From positions 24,816,010 through 24,880,009 of the forward strand of contig NC_092190.1 of assembly GCF_043641665.1 (NCBI RefSeq): a stretch of 64,000 nucleotides of DNA, given 5' to 3'. Below are positions 1 to 11,800 of this stretch, piece by piece; the stretch's first letter is position 1, and each line of letters starts with the position of its first letter. The DNA is from Enoplosus armatus (taxonomy: Eukaryota > Chordata > Actinopteri > Centrarchiformes > Enoplosidae). The position numbers and the translations under genes were made by a program. The notes beneath the pieces were generated by a model. That model ran no database searches. It was not told the DNA's origin and worked only from the letters and a program-made list of their open reading frames with translations.

Positions 1-25
1 TGGAGTTCGCCACCACCAGGAAAAT
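1..25 (-). CDS. tspear: tspear coding exon 10, start only (cut by window edge)
   Basis: After CATCAG the minus strand reads IFLVVANS in phase 0, the EAR strand that follows FTIDEQ in the family. The exon is truncated by the left edge, so its length is unknown. Confidence 0.75.
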
Positions 26-3000
26 CTGATGCAGAAAAAACACCGTAATGACTTGAACACCCCACAACGCCTCAAATCCTGAACAAGACCAACAAACAGA
101 AACACACAGAGTTCATGTCGAGACTAACGCGCATGGCCAAAAGTAAGTGGACACTTTTATGCTTATACTTTAGTGGACTAAAGCACATCCACATTAACGC
201 AGCAGAAATATTAATCCAGAAACATTAGATATGTTAGAAACTCTAGGGAACATTTTGTCACGTGTCAAGTGTCATGACATGACTTTTGTTGGGATTTGGC
301 ACTATATCACTAAAACTGAACTGAATTTAAGTACATGATTATACTCACGCACTTTAGTAAGGTTTTGAATGCAGGACTTTTACTGGTAGTGGAGTATTTC
401 CACAGAGTGGTATTAGTACTTGTACTTCAGTAAAGGATCCGACTACTTCTTCAACCTCTGGCGAGGACGCATGTCCCTTCCTCCCCTTCATCTCTGCTGT
501 AACAGTCTCTCTCCTCTGTAATGCTGAATACCTGCCGAGCTTTATGTTAACACCTGCTGGTGTGTGTTGGAACATATGAACCGCCTCTGCTGAGCAAACA
601 AGACCAACACAATGCGAACAGAAGAGTTCAAACAGCTGCTGAGACACTATTCATCCTGAGCAGATAAAAGGTTCAGAGTAACAAGTCAACCACAGGCCAG
701 AGGTCAACCAGAGGCCAAACACAGCTGCAACACACCATCCATTCAGTCCGGTTAGTACATCTGTATTCAACTTAAAGGATGGCCGCAGGAAACGACAGAG
801 AGACTTTGTTCTTTTAGAAAAACACAAGCAAAATATTGACGAGTTATTTTGAGTGTTGAATGTTTAATATTGGAAAGAGGCGTCAATATTAATCACTGAC
901 AAATTGAAATACATGTGTCATCTTTGTTTGGATCAGGAAACAGTCGCAACTTGAAAATCAAGTTAAAAATGTTGTTTATGATCCTGCAGACAAAATAAAT
1001 GTCATCAAGATGTTCGAAGAGTCTAACTCACATGACAAGGAGGTGGGAAAGGTTCAACTTCATGCAGATTTCCCGTTAGCTCCAACTCCCTCTGCTCTGC
1101 TGTGATACAACAGAGCGACTCTCTTATCATTATAAACTCTGAACCGCTCTCTCTCTGTCGTTCCTGCTCACCTAGCATTAGCATTAGCATCACCACAGCT
1201 GCCTGTGTGAACATGTGAGCGAGTCAGCACTCAAATACTGTGTGTGTGTGTGTGTGTGGATTTAGCTTCAGATAACATTATCAGAGGGATGTTTCTTTTA
1301 GAAAACATCTAGAGGAAGATTTAGATGTTTCACTTCTGACATTAATCTTGCACTCATTCCTTCTGATAGCAACATGAATGAAAGTTATCGTTACATCCAC
1401 AGCACTTAAAGTTATGTTAGCTTACTTTTTGTCTCAGCTGTTTTGGAGCTGCTTTCTGTCTAATTCTCAGTGGATTGAACAAGACTGGAGTCCATAAATC
1501 TCTTTCTTTTTTCCTTCAAAGGTCCGATAACATCAGCTGAGATGACTGGCAGAGACATTCATGATAAGAAGCTGTTTATTAGTGAGAACGTTCAAACAGC
1601 TCAATCAATGAAGAAGAACTATGTTTGATTCCACAGCTGCAGCTTGTTGAAAAGACTTTGTTTGTGTTTCACATTGTTCAGTTTTTGTATTTGTCCTCTG
1701 GTTCAAGTTACTTTTTATTTTGTGTTTGTAAACGAATATTTTTCCTGCTTTGCTTCATGGTGATAATCTGAAGCTGGAGCAGCTCTCACCTGCTCGTCGA
1801 TGGTGAAGTGTTTCCAGGCTCGAGCCTCCTGAGTGCTGATGTTCTGGTAGAGCTGGAACGACCCGTCTCTCCATTTGTAGATACCTGAACCGGGTCGAGA
1901 GTCCCTGCAGGAGGAGACACGAGGGTTACCGTGGAAACAATCAGGTCCTGTTCTTACATGAGACCTGTTCTCAGGTGTCTCATTACCTGTTGGCCGCAGC
2001 CAAGAACAGGCCTTCAGATGGGATGGAGAATACCTCAACGTCAAAGGTTTCTGAGCTGGTGTACAGGTCCTGGTAGTCCTCCACGTAATCGAGGCGCTCC
2101 TTATCTTCAGAGGAAACATGAGGTAGTAGAGGTATGATACAGTATTCGACTTTCAGTTAAAGGCATAAAAGTTTTTACGTCGAATCAGAATCAGTATGAA
2201 AGTATGAAATAAAAACATACAATTAAAAATATGTAAAATAAATCTGTCAACAGAATCAGCTTATTCTCTAAATATTATTTTCTCATAAACTCACAACTTT
2301 ATTCTCACTATGTAACAACTTACTCTGATGATTTATCTAATAAAGATTTCCTCAAAATACTGTTTTCAAAATTGCGACTTTATTCTTACATGATTCCTTT
2401 TCATTTAACTGCAACTTTATTATTTTAAAATTATGACTTTATCTCATAATATGACTTTTCCTTGAAAAACATATCATTTTCACATAATATAAAAACATTT
2501 TCTTACTAAATCACAGATTTATTATTGTATTGACATTTTCTCACATAATTCTAAACTTTTCTAAACAAAATAACTTTATCTCATAAAGTTGATCCTTCAT
2601 TCTCACAATGTTTGAGATTGGAGTTTATTCTCATAATCACTTTTCATAACATTACAACTTTATTTTGTCTGTGAAAAGAATCTGACTTAACTGATGTTAA
2701 CTTGTCCAGTCATGTTCTGTGATGTGGATGTAAACTCATAGTCAATGTTTTATTACAAAAAATACAGAGACAACCCAACAGACGCTGTGTCTCTGTCCTC
2801 TGTAAACATTCTGTATCTGAGGACCTTTGCAGGACCTTCAAACTCACTCTGCAGCAGCGTCCTCCATGTGAGTCCATCACAGATGAACAGGTCTTTCCTC
2901 TGAGCGTTGAACCACAGCTGGCCTTCTTCTGGTCCTGAACATGGAGGAGGATTTCCCAGAGTCACTCTGGCCTCCGCCTCTAAAACACAACAAGAAAACC

Positions 3001-5955
3001 ATCAACAGGTCTTCAGGAATCCTGAACTACAACAAGGTAAGTTAGCCTGCTAGCCACTGTTAGCATCACTTAGTTGCTATGCTTTAAGCTTTCTCTGTTC
3101 ATTGTTCTTTACTTGATGTGATATTATTTGTCATGTTTAGCTTCAGTTTGACTACTTGGTCGTCAGTTTTATATTTCATTCTAGTAGAGGAAGTACTCTG
3201 ATCCTTTACTGTAGTAAAAGTACTAATACCACACTGTATAAATACTCTGTTACAGTAAAAGTCCTGCATGTAAAATGCTCCTTCAGTAAAAGTCTGTGAG
3301 TATAATCAGTAAACTGTCCTTTAAGTATTCCAGCAGTCAGATGTCATCTGTAACTGTCCTCCTGTGTCTGTCCTCCTGTGCCTGTCCTCCTGTGTCTGTC
3401 CTCCTGTGTCTGTCCTCCTGTGCCTGTCCTCCTGTAACTGTCCTCCTGTGTCTGTCCTCCTGTGCCTGTCCTCCTGTGACTGTCCTCCTGTGTCTGTCCT
3501 CCTGTAACTGTCCTCCTGTCCTCCTGTGACTGTCCTCCTGTGTCTGTCCCCCTGTGACTGTCCCCCTGTTATAGATTCTGTCATTAGAGGATTATTCCTC
3601 CTCATTAATGTGAAGCAGGATGTTACTGTTGGAGTTGAGGTGGAGCTCATTCTGAACTATCAGCTAATGATTATTAGTTCACTGTGGATGAATCAGCTGA
3701 TTATTTTCTCCATTAATGGATCGATTGTTTTGGTCACAATGACCCAGAGCCCAAAGTGACGCCTTCACAAAGCTCCACATTATTAACGAGACATTACAGT
3801 TATTAACAGCATTCAGAGGGAAAGCAGCACATCTGCATCTGAACAGCTGGAACCAGGAAATGGTTTCACACCATCAGTTCACTTCCTGTCAGTCCACTGA
3901 TCCATTAATGGACTGATCCATTAATGGACTAATCGTTTCAGATGTTGTTATCGTTTCATTTGTAACAAAACATCATATTTCATAAACTCTTCGTATGTTT
4001 TATTTTGTAAAGTAACTAAATCTGTCAGATAAATGTAATGAAATAAAAAGGACAATATTTCCCTCAGAGATGTGCAGTAGAAGTAGAAAGACTCAAGGAA
4101 AGTACAAGTACCTCAAAATGATACGTAAGTATAGTGTACAGTACACCACTGCAGACAGGAGGTGGAGTGAAACATCATTAACTTGTGGAAAGTCCCTTCT
4201 CTCTGGAACAATCCCTCAGTGACAGAGCTGGAGACCTTTTATTACTTGTCATTACACACAGTAACTGTATCTGACTGTGTGGTTGACAGACGGAGGTGAA
4301 CTGACTGCTCCGTGTTAATAAAGTGAAGGTAATGAAGGTTTTCGTCACTCCTTCAACCGCACGTCCTCATTACGAGCAGACAGAAAGAGATGACTCTTAT
4401 ATCATTACACATCAGTCAACATCACCTGAAGGGAGATGAGCAGCGTGATAACAGACAGAGACGCTGCTAATGAGGACACAACAACCACAGATTTACCCCA
4501 AAAGATAGGCCCAACCTACATCTGGGACTTGATAAACCCATCCATCTCAGCCCGTCCACTTCAACAAAACAAAATCACAGCTGTTTGCAGTCCTGGCTCC
4601 ACAAACGAGCTCGACATCGACAGCAGAAACGCTACACATCCTCAGACTGAAAACGCTCAGTTCAGCACATTTTATTAATTTTAAGTTATTTAAGTTGATG
4701 TACCTGCATGATTCTTGTTGTATCCACATAGTTGAAATGCACTTATTGTAAGCTGCTTTGGATAAAATGTAATGTAAAGTTACGCTGACCTTGTTGTGTA
4801 TGCAGTACACGCTGTGGGCAGGTAAGTAAATCAAACACACCACAGACGGTTCACCTGATTCAGGTTTATATAAACTCTGAGTCAGAAAGAGTCAGATATC
4901 CATCAGAGCCAGAGAGAGTTCAGTCTGTTCAACTTTATCAACTCTCTGAGCCTCGGGCTGCCCACACAGTTCACCTCAACAACATTTAAGGAAATCCTCT
5001 TGTTTGTTCTCGGCCTTCTTCACAGTCAGATGTTTCAGATGGATATCAGTTTCATGTACGTTTCTACGTCCAGTAAACTCCACAGCAAAGTTAGTCATTT
5101 TGAGCCACAATAATCACATAAAACTGTTGAGATCCTGGTGGGGCTGCCAATTCAAGAGCCATGCTACTGTCAACAATGGGGACAATAGCACAAAGCTTGT
5201 CCTTTCTTTTCTTATTTCCCTCTATCTTTTCTAAATAATTTCTTGCTATGACTCTTTCTCCTTATTTCTTTCCTTTGCTACTGTTTTTACACCTACGTTC
5301 CTTCATTCTTTCACTCTTCACTATCTTGTAAGCTGTAGCTTCATAGCTAACAAATGTTAGCAACTAAAGTCTGTATTTGGGGATTAGGGCATGAGTTACA
5401 ATAGTTTTCAACAGCTGGAATACAATTTGACTTTATGTGCTCTAAAATTTCTGTTAGCTTGCCGTTTAATGTTAGTATAACTAGGCTGAAAAACAGCTAC
5501 CATAACATCAGATGTGTAGCTACGTACAGCAGCATAATTGGTTTATTGTAATTGTTTTAAACAGTTGTGTTTTATCTCTCTTACTTCTGTTTTGTTGTGA
5601 TTACATGGTTGTTGTAAATGAATGATGTGTTGTTTTATTTATGCGATATCTATCTTACGCTGCCGTTTTGGCAAGGTCTCTTTTGTACATGAGAGGTAGC
5701 CTATCGCAAGAGACTTCCTGGTTAAATAAAGTTTAAATAAAAAAATTAACAAGATGTAACAAAAGGAAATAAACTCATATGTCCACTTTCATCTGCAACT
5801 GATTTAGAAATAAGTGGAGTTTAGATAGGTTTAGATTAATTTATTACAGTACTGATCCCAAAGGTCAAGAGATTAACTTTCATGTTCAAACCTCACTTAA
5901 TGTTGGATATGCTAACAGTGTGCTACACAACACTGACTGATAAACACCTAGCATG

Positions 5956-6015
<60 letters not shown>

Positions 6016-6302
6016 AGTAGCTTTGTGGCTACACTGGCTAGCAGTTTCCCCCTGCTTCCAGTCTTTGTGCTAAGCTAAAGCACTATCCAAAGTAAAAGTC
6101 CTGATTGTAAAGACTGTTTCATACAGGGGGTGGACACAATAACAAGAACACACCTGCACAATGTTATTGTTTTTAAAGCTGAATGTCACCTCAGCACCAG
6201 CCTGACCTCACTGTTGTCATGGAAACACATCAACCAGTAGGACAGACCCCTACTGTCAATCCAACTGCTGGTTATACACACACTCACACACACACACACA
6301 CA

Positions 6303-6352
<50 letters not shown>

Positions 6353-6406
6353 GTGAAACATAAAACCATTAGCTGTAATGGCCTGTCAATCACACACACA
6401 TACACA

Positions 6407-6460
<54 letters not shown>

Positions 6461-9400
6461 AAGCAGCTTTTCCAACCTGTCACTCATTTTGTAGCTCAGG
6501 TTACTGAATCACTGATACCATCACAACCAAAACCACCAACACTGAAAGGTAAGAGCAGTCAAAGTGCCCTGATGTGAACCTGATCCACTGGTTTTTATCA
6601 AAGTTACTCTACATGGCCAAAAGTATGTGGACAGCTGAACACATGTGGTGTAACATGTCCAGATGCCAAAATCCAGAAGAGAGAAGAGGAACGGCATGAT
6701 GGCGCAGTGGTTAGCACTGTCTGTTCTGTCCGGCCACCACCGTCGTGTCGAAGTGTCCTTGAGCCTAAGTTGTTCCCGATGGAGACCAGCACCTTGGCAG
6801 CTCGGTCAATGTGTGTGAATGTGTGAGTGAATGGGTGAATGAGACTTAGCTGAACCGTGAAGGTTGAAAAGTGCTATAAGTCAGATCATTCACGTGAGAT
6901 TTATTACAGCAATATTAATCTTTGTAAGCAGTGACGACCCCTTCTCTCCTCACCGTACGGGTAAACTGGTCCATGGTGGCCAGGCTGAAGAGGGGTGGAC
7001 TTTAGGACCTGAGGGACGGACAGCTCGGCCAGGCTGGGGTCAGAGGTCGGGCACAGTCTGGGCGTGGCATCTGAACCAGGAAGTAGAACCAGCTGACGCA
7101 GTAAACCCTGAACACAGACAGAACAGTGTTAACCAGCAGACGGTTTAACCGGAAGGTGAAATGTTTCTGGATGTTTTAGATACAACTGCCACAGCAGGAC
7201 CCTGAAGGCCTCAGCTGTCTGGAGTCCCGATCCTGATAACAGACTCACAGAGAAGCGTCCCCGCAACCTCCTCCTGCTGCCGATGAAGAACCTGGACCTT
7301 CTGGTGCTCAGGGCGCTGGGGAATGACTGAACCTGTTTACTGGGAGACAGGAAACCAGTTAATGCAACAGCCTGACCTCCTGTTCTGTCCGACGAGGTTC
7401 CTGACCTTGTGACCTGGAAACTGAAATGTCTGAAACTGTCAAACATCCAGCTTCAAACTGACTTCACTGTGGATTAAAGTTGGTTGATAAGCTTGACTCT
7501 CAATAGTCTTGTTTTTGACACTGAACCTAAACTACCAAAGACCAGTTCTAACTGTCCTGAACCAGACTGAACCAGATTAACCTGAACTGAGCCAGGCTGA
7601 ACCACAATGAATAAGACTACGCTGTACTGGAGTGAACTGAACCAGACAGAACCAGGCTCAACTTAGCTGAACTAGACTTACCTTTTATAAATCAGACTGA
7701 ACTACAATGAACCAGATCAAACTGAACCAAACCAGACTGAACTGAATCAGACCAAACCAGGCTCAACCAGATTGAATCACACTGATCCAGACCATGCTGG
7801 GTTGAACTGGACCCGACTGAAATGAGGTGAACTGGTCTGACAGTGACTCACAGCTCTAGAGGCAGTCCACAGTCGATGGTCAGCGTAGCATATGGTCCAG
7901 AGACGGCCAGCACCACGGTGTGCCAGCGGTTGTCATCCAGTCCAACATCCTTAAAGCTCAGCCTGCTCCGTCCACCAACACTAGGGGGCGTGACCAGCAA
8001 GTGGAGGCGGTTCTCTGAGACACGTAACCCCAGCAACAGCGAATCAGATCCCTCCTCCACCACAGAGAAGATGTACTCATTCCGCTGGAAACAGATAGAG
8101 GAATAACATGTTAGGCCAGACTGGACCAGACCAGAACAAGTTCTATTCAGTTCTACTGGTTCACCTTCTGTCTCAGTCTTGGTATCTTGATGGTAGCAAC
8201 CAATGAGAACTCAGCAGGGAAGTAGTCACAGTTGGTAAAGACTTGGGAGGCAGGGAAACTCAGCTCTGTTGCCAAGGCGCCGGCCAAACGGAGACCTCTG
8301 GATCCTCTGGACTGAACCATCTGCAACTGAGTGACCATTTTTAAAATCTGTTTATCTGTTCATACGTTCATCCCTCACCTTGTCATTGTTCACCCCTACT
8401 GGTGTCCTACCTGTGTGGGCGGGGCCTGTCCTGGGCGTGGCAGGGCTCTGGCCAGCAGGTCGAGAGGCAGCAGGTCTGAGGAGGAAACACACACTCAGGG
8501 CATGAGGCTCAGAGTCTTCCTCACAGCCGTGTGAAGTAAAATATGTTGTCCAGGTGTATTTATGTGTCAGCTGCAACACAATGCATCTGAAGTAGGTTAC
8601 AGAACACAAGCGTCTTCTTCCAAACAGAGTTGCTGCTTTTTAAATTTGTGTGAAACTGTAAATCAGAGTACATTTTTAATGCAGTGAAACCAGTGAAACC
8701 AGTGAAACGCTGCGAGGACAACATACGTTACAAGAAAATCAAGTTGATCAGATGTAACTCACTGCAGCAAGTTTCAAGAACCTGAAAGTATATTGTTTGT
8801 ATAAATGAAACGAAAGCAGTGACTGAGTGAGTGACGGCTGAGAGAATCACTGCAGATGTTATGCAACAGCTGGTTTTCATTAGATCTCTTTCTAACAGGA
8901 TGTTTTCCTCTAATTGTGATTGTCAGCAGAGCCGATTATCAGATTAACACCTCAGCGCTGCAGTTTATCTTTATCACATTATCACCTCGGGGGCCGTTTT
9001 ATTCCTCTAGCTGTGGCTTCAGTGGTGATCTAAAAATAAAACCAAAGGTGTGTCGAGTTACAGATATCAGCTTTTGGCAGCTCAGGTTCCTGCAACAATG
9101 CTGTAATGTTTTCCAGTGAGTGTAAACGTAGTCACACTGAAAGATTGATTGTTGAAGGTAAACACAGTAGTTCATTCTCAAACCAGCTCTAGAAATCAGT
9201 TTAGTTTGAGTAATGTACGGAGTAATGTAGTAATGTAAGTGATGTACAGAGTAACACAGTAATGTGAAAATGTGTATTATTGTTGCAATAAACGGTTAAA
9301 ACCTGAATTTGAGGAAGCATCTTGACAATATTGACTTAAATTTTAGGATCTTAAAAAATGAGGGAATTGGTTAAATATGTGTTGAATCTTGTAACACTGC

Positions 9401-10644
9401 ATACAGCAGCAGCAGGAAGCTCAGTCCTTCAGTAATATTTAAAACATATTTTGCAGAAGAAGAACACAACCGAGGTTCTTCAGCATCAAGAACAGGGACC
9501 AGAGTGTCCAGTAGTTAGAGACAAACTGGGACCAAATGTAAAAGGTGACAGAAATGAGATGAAAGGAGAGAAGCAGAGGGAGTTTAAATCTTTGATTCTT
9601 AGCTGACAGCAACAGATCGACGTTAGTTTTTAGCTGGAATTCCCCTTTAAGCTTCTCCGAGGCTGTCTGTGTGTTTTGTTGCTGCAGCAGATCAATGGAG
9701 GATGAATGGAGGATGAATGGAGGATGAATGGAGGGAGGGGACGACATGCACAGAAGCTGATCTCACATTTCAAAGACACAAAAAACAACGATGCACAAAG
9801 CGGAACAGAAACGTCTGAAACACATGAAACATACCGGCCGAGTCTCAGAGACCACATACTGTACATATACAGATTTCAAACTAAGGGGACACATTCACAA
9901 AAAGATTAATAGAGAAGAGAAGCGGTCAAGTGAGGACTTGAGATGTCTTAGTGTCACTGCATCCAGCTCCAACGCTAACTGCTGCTAAAACCACAATGTC
10001 TCCTTTTTGCATTTCTGTTTCTACACCTGTTCAGTAAATAACATACAAAATGTGAATCAGACAGACTTGAAGCTGTTGGGAGGTGGATCTCTTTTAACGG
10101 ACCAAGGCTAGCAGTTCCCCCGTTTCCAGTCTTTGTGCTAAGCTAGGCTAAACAACACATACAAAGTATTTCTTTGTGTTCCTTCCAAATGTGGCTATTT
10201 TAATTTCTTTCTTGCATTTTAGTGAAAACTGGACACATTTTTCAAGTTCAGTGTTTTGTTAAATTCAACTTGTGTGGTATCATCCAATCATATTTCCTGT
10301 TTTTCATAAAATCGTAACTTTTACATGTAGACCAGCAGGAGGTTTAGAGGAAATACACTGTAAATGTTGGGCTTTGATGGAGCTAGGCTAGCAATTTCCC
10401 CCTGCTTCCAGCCTTTGTGCTAAGCTAGGCTAACATGTCCTGAACCTATTTCTGCACTGGACACACAGATGACACAGAATATGCTAATAACAAATCCAAT
10501 GTAGAGAAATAAAGGGTTCTGGTGGACTTTACATTTAATATCTCACACCCACGTCCTCATACCTGTACAGGGTCTCCAGCTCTGGCTTCGGCTTCTGGCG
10601 GCGAGCAGCACCCAGGTGAGCAGCAGGGAGCGACACACCAACAT
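1..10644 (-). CDS. tspear: TSPEAR (thrombospondin/laminin-G domain and EAR repeats), 5' ten coding exons, partial
   Basis: Gene-level entry. The coding exons in transcript order are 10644-10563, 8475-8411, 8326-8165, 8084-7852, 7339-7249, 7107-6954, 2979-2848, 2104-1987, 1904-1790 and 25-1. They splice in frame to 392 codons plus one base and run off the left edge. Residues 1 to about 20 look like a signal peptide. Residues of about 30-230 form the TSPN/laminin-G-like domain, with motifs such as [24 protein letters not shown] and [13 protein letters not shown] repeats begin near residue 300, with [16 protein letters not shown] and [10 protein letters not shown]. Every boundary phase agrees, and the product follows vertebrate TSPEAR closely. 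In mammals the family is secreted and linked to Notch signalling, hearing, and tooth and hair development. That role is family knowledge and is not visible here. The remaining EAR repeats and the stop codon lie outside the window. Confidence 0.93.
26..1789 (-). other. tspear intron 9
   Basis: No further coding similarity is seen. The intron holds a (GT)n run at about 1239-1258 and a copy of the fish motif CATGGCCAAAAGTAAGTGG at 131-151. A short stepwise-type fragment lies at about 360-435. Confidence 0.6.
1790..1904 (-). CDS. tspear: tspear coding exon 9 (EAR repeat)
   Basis: The exon encodes [18 protein letters not shown], then [20 protein letters not shown], with acceptor CTGCAG and donor GTGAGA. 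IYKW...F..YQ.I.T..A..W..F is the EAR signature. Confidence 0.92.
1987..2104 (-). CDS. tspear: tspear coding exon 8 (EAR repeat)
   Basis: The exon encodes [17 protein letters not shown] and [17 protein letters not shown], ending AG before GTAATG. The acceptor is CTGAAG, which is weaker than CAG. The 118 bp keep phases 2 and 2. This begins the seven-bladed EAR region. Confidence 0.87.
2105..2847 (-). repeat. tspear intron 7 with degenerate AT-rich repeat
   Basis: From about 2250 to 2665 the intron is a decayed array of variants of ACTTTATTCTCATAA with imperfect 15-25 bp spacing. This looks like a decayed minisatellite or low-complexity fish repeat. A related block lies at 35380-35640. No coding signal was found. 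Confidence 0.5.
2848..2979 (-). CDS. tspear: tspear coding exon 7
   Basis: The exon follows TTTTAG and encodes [30 protein letters not shown] and TWRTLLQ. It ends AGA before GTGAGT. It lies between the laminin-G-like domain and the first full EAR repeat. Confidence 0.88.
3185..4160 (+). repeat. Dispersed stepwise-type fish repeat, copy 1
   Basis: The left end resembles AGTACTAATACCACACTG and the right end resembles AGTACAAGTACCTCAAAATG. The interior, from ATTAGAGGATTATTCCTC on, is shared with the copy at 31935-32340. Other copies or fragments lie at 11090-11250, 15120-15190, 28960-29050, 53260-53650, 61020-61480 and 62785-62840. The class is not certain. Confidence 0.6.
3346..3570 (+). repeat. 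14-bp minisatellite (TGTCCTCCTGTGNC)
   Basis: About 15 copies of a TGTCCTCCTGTG-type unit lie in tandem inside a dispersed repeat copy. The open frames it creates on both strands are a product of periodicity and are not genes. Confidence 0.85.
4700..4782 (+). repeat. Dispersed fish repeat tail
   Basis: The sequence TTATTGTAAGCTGCTTTGG followed by ATAAAATGTAATG resembles the tail of a widespread fish retroelement. Only the tail is recognisable, and the assignment rests on memory of the motif. Confidence 0.35.
5600..5751 (+). mobile_element. LINE-like 3' tail (non-LTR retrotransposon remnant)
   Basis: GCAAGGTCTCTTTTGTACA, then AAGAGACTTCCTGG and a duplicated AAATAAAG ending in an A run, resemble the 3' end of a fish LINE. 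No reverse-transcriptase frame is left upstream. Confidence 0.4.
5956..6015 (+). repeat. (CTAT)n microsatellite
   Basis: About 15 perfect tetranucleotide copies are followed directly by a GCTAAG-family repeat copy (6033-6078). Confidence 0.95.
6275..6460 (+). repeat. Two (CA)n microsatellites
   Basis: CA-rich runs lie at about 6277-6350 and 6392-6458, separated by about 40 bp of unique DNA. Confidence 0.95.
6693..6882 (+). mobile_element. tRNA-derived SINE, copy 1 (internally deleted)
   Basis: The element starts GGCATGATGGCGCAGTGG, which contains a Pol III A-box-like TGGCGCAGTGG, and ends GGTTGAAAAGTGCTATAAG. It matches the complete copy at 43023-43248 but lacks the B-box part. It is inserted in tspear intron 6. 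Confidence 0.7.
6954..7107 (-). CDS. tspear: tspear coding exon 6 (end of laminin-G-like domain, linker)
   Basis: The exon encodes [20 protein letters not shown], then a linker ending GPVYPY plus one base before GTGAGG. The 51 codons plus one base keep the phase to exon 7. [12 protein letters not shown] is strongly conserved in TSPEAR. Confidence 0.88.
7249..7339 (-). CDS. tspear: tspear coding exon 5
   Basis: The exon starts after TTTCCTGTCTCCCAG and encodes [11 protein letters not shown] and [16 protein letters not shown]. It ends at TCT before GTGAGT. A nearer AAACAG acceptor would break the frame with exon 4, so the TCTCCCAG site was chosen. Confidence 0.85.
7340..7851 (-). repeat. tspear intron 4 with degenerate CTGAACCAGA repeat
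   Basis: From about 7540 to 7830 the intron is a decayed tandem array of CTGAACCAGA-like units. No exon is seen besides the flanking ones. Confidence 0.6.
7852..8084 (-). CDS. tspear: tspear coding exon 4 (laminin-G-like domain)
   Basis: The exon starts with [19 protein letters not shown], contains [13 protein letters not shown] and ends in the Leu codon of CGLPLEL, split CT|GTGAGT. Its 233 bp equal 77 codons plus two bases. This is the core of the TSPN/laminin-G fold. Confidence 0.9.
8165..8326 (-). CDS. tspear: tspear coding exon 3 (laminin-G-like domain)
   Basis: The exon encodes [13 protein letters not shown], then [18 protein letters not shown], and ends at LRQK before GTGAAC. There are two in-frame acceptors six bases apart: CTCAG, giving a start at 8326, and TTGCAG, giving a start at 8320. 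The upstream one adds Leu-Gln, and I chose it for the fit to family length. Confidence 0.87.
8411..8475 (-). CDS. tspear: tspear coding exon 2
   Basis: This 65-bp exon starts after CTCAG and encodes [17 protein letters not shown] and following residues. It ends in phase 0 at CAG before GTAGGA. It links the signal peptide to the laminin-G-like domain. Confidence 0.85.
8476..10562 (-). other. tspear intron 1
   Basis: About 2.1 kb with two GCTAAG-family repeat copies (10107-10152 and 10381-10435), GGATGAATGGA tandems at 9693-9735 and a short GTAATGTA-rich stretch near 9210-9260. No coding similarity was seen. Confidence 0.6.
10563..10644 (-). CDS. tspear: tspear coding exon 1 (start codon and signal peptide)
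   Basis: The ATG at 10644-10642 has A at -3. It opens a 27-codon exon with a hydrophobic stretch ([11 protein letters not shown]) after a short basic start, typical of a signal peptide. The exon ends at SWRPCT plus one base before GTATGA. The split Asp codon joins to exon 2, and the WxPCTDLxPLD junction matches the family. Confidence 0.88.
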
Positions 10645-11800
10645 CCTGCCTGCGTACCGTCAACGACGTCGGTTTGATTCCACCTCACCGGTCTGCTTCT
10701 AGACCTGCGCCACTTACCGTCATTTTCAGGCTGAAAGATGACCTGCACCAGGACAGCATCCAATCAGGTTCCAGTTCTGATTTTGGAGAGATAAAGGTCT
10801 TCTGTTTCGGGGATTTAGTCAAACCTGAAGAAAGTAAAAAGTAAAACTCAAAGCTGAACAAACAATTTAATTTCAAACTTATGGAAAGGTTTGAGTCGTT
10901 ATGAAGGGATGAAAGAAAAAGTAGTTTCCAGACTTTAATACACATTTCATTCAGATTTCTTATTGTCATAAAAGGCTATAAACTACAGTAGTTAGCTTAG
11001 TTAGCTTAGAGTTAGCTTAGAGTTAGCTGCTGTTAACTTTTGCTAATGTACTCTGACTGCAGTATAAATAATATTTATAAGTTTATTTATGTAATATATA
11101 AGTACTTTTACTTTGATACTTTGAGTACATTTTGCTGTTTACTTGAGAACTCTTCAATCTAGGACTTGTAACTTGAGTATTTTTTTTATTAAATTCAGTT
11201 GTATTTCTACTTTTGCATAAGTTTAAGATCTGAGTACTTCTTCCCCCACTGAAGGTAGGAGAGCCTGTTTGTTGCCTGATAGGTAAAACCCAGGGCGTAA
11301 CCTGACGGAAAGAAACACTTCTTGCTGCCAGTAAAAACTGAAGGAGGCGAGTGTATCTGCAGTTTGGCAGCTGGACAATCAGAGGACTCACAGGCGGTTT
11401 AGCGAGGACATCAGCCTGAAACTTTGTGACGCTAAACAGGCCATAAACTGCAATGTTACGAAGAGCTTCACACACAACAAACAATAAAAAGAAAGACGCA
11501 GGAATAAACTCTGACGAAGAAACCAGCGAAGGACAGAAACATCTGAGCGGTGCAGAAACTTCAGAAGATCATGAACTCTAATTATCGGCTAACTGATAAA
11601 AATGAGTGTTAGCAAGTCATTAAAAGGAAGATAACGACTCAGTGAGTCTGAGCTCCTCCGGCTGATCCAGTACTGACGGCAGAGACCCGGTCCCCCCAGC
11701 CAGCAGGTTCTGGTCTGAGGGCTTCAGGTGTTTCTTCAGGTGAGAATAACTTTGAGATATAATCTGAAGCCTTAACTAAAGCGAACAGTACTGTACAGAA

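Larger units (their letters stand above)
2980..6953 (-). other. tspear intron 6 (about 4 kb, repeat-rich)
   Basis: The intron holds a stepwise-type dispersed repeat (3185-4160) interrupted by a 14-bp minisatellite, a repeat tail (4700-4782), a LINE-like 3' tail (5600-5751), a TATC run, two CA runs and a tRNA-derived SINE (6693-6882). No exons were recognised. Confidence 0.7.

Noticed and set aside
3321..3650. Arg/Thr/Gly/Gln-rich open frame on the minus strand
   Set aside because: Read from the 14-bp minisatellite. Low complexity and inside an intron.
7330..7446. AAACAG acceptor nearest to TSPEAR exon 5
   Set aside because: It would break the frame with the CT-ending exon 4. The TCTCCCAG site nine bases upstream keeps the frame and the family alignment.
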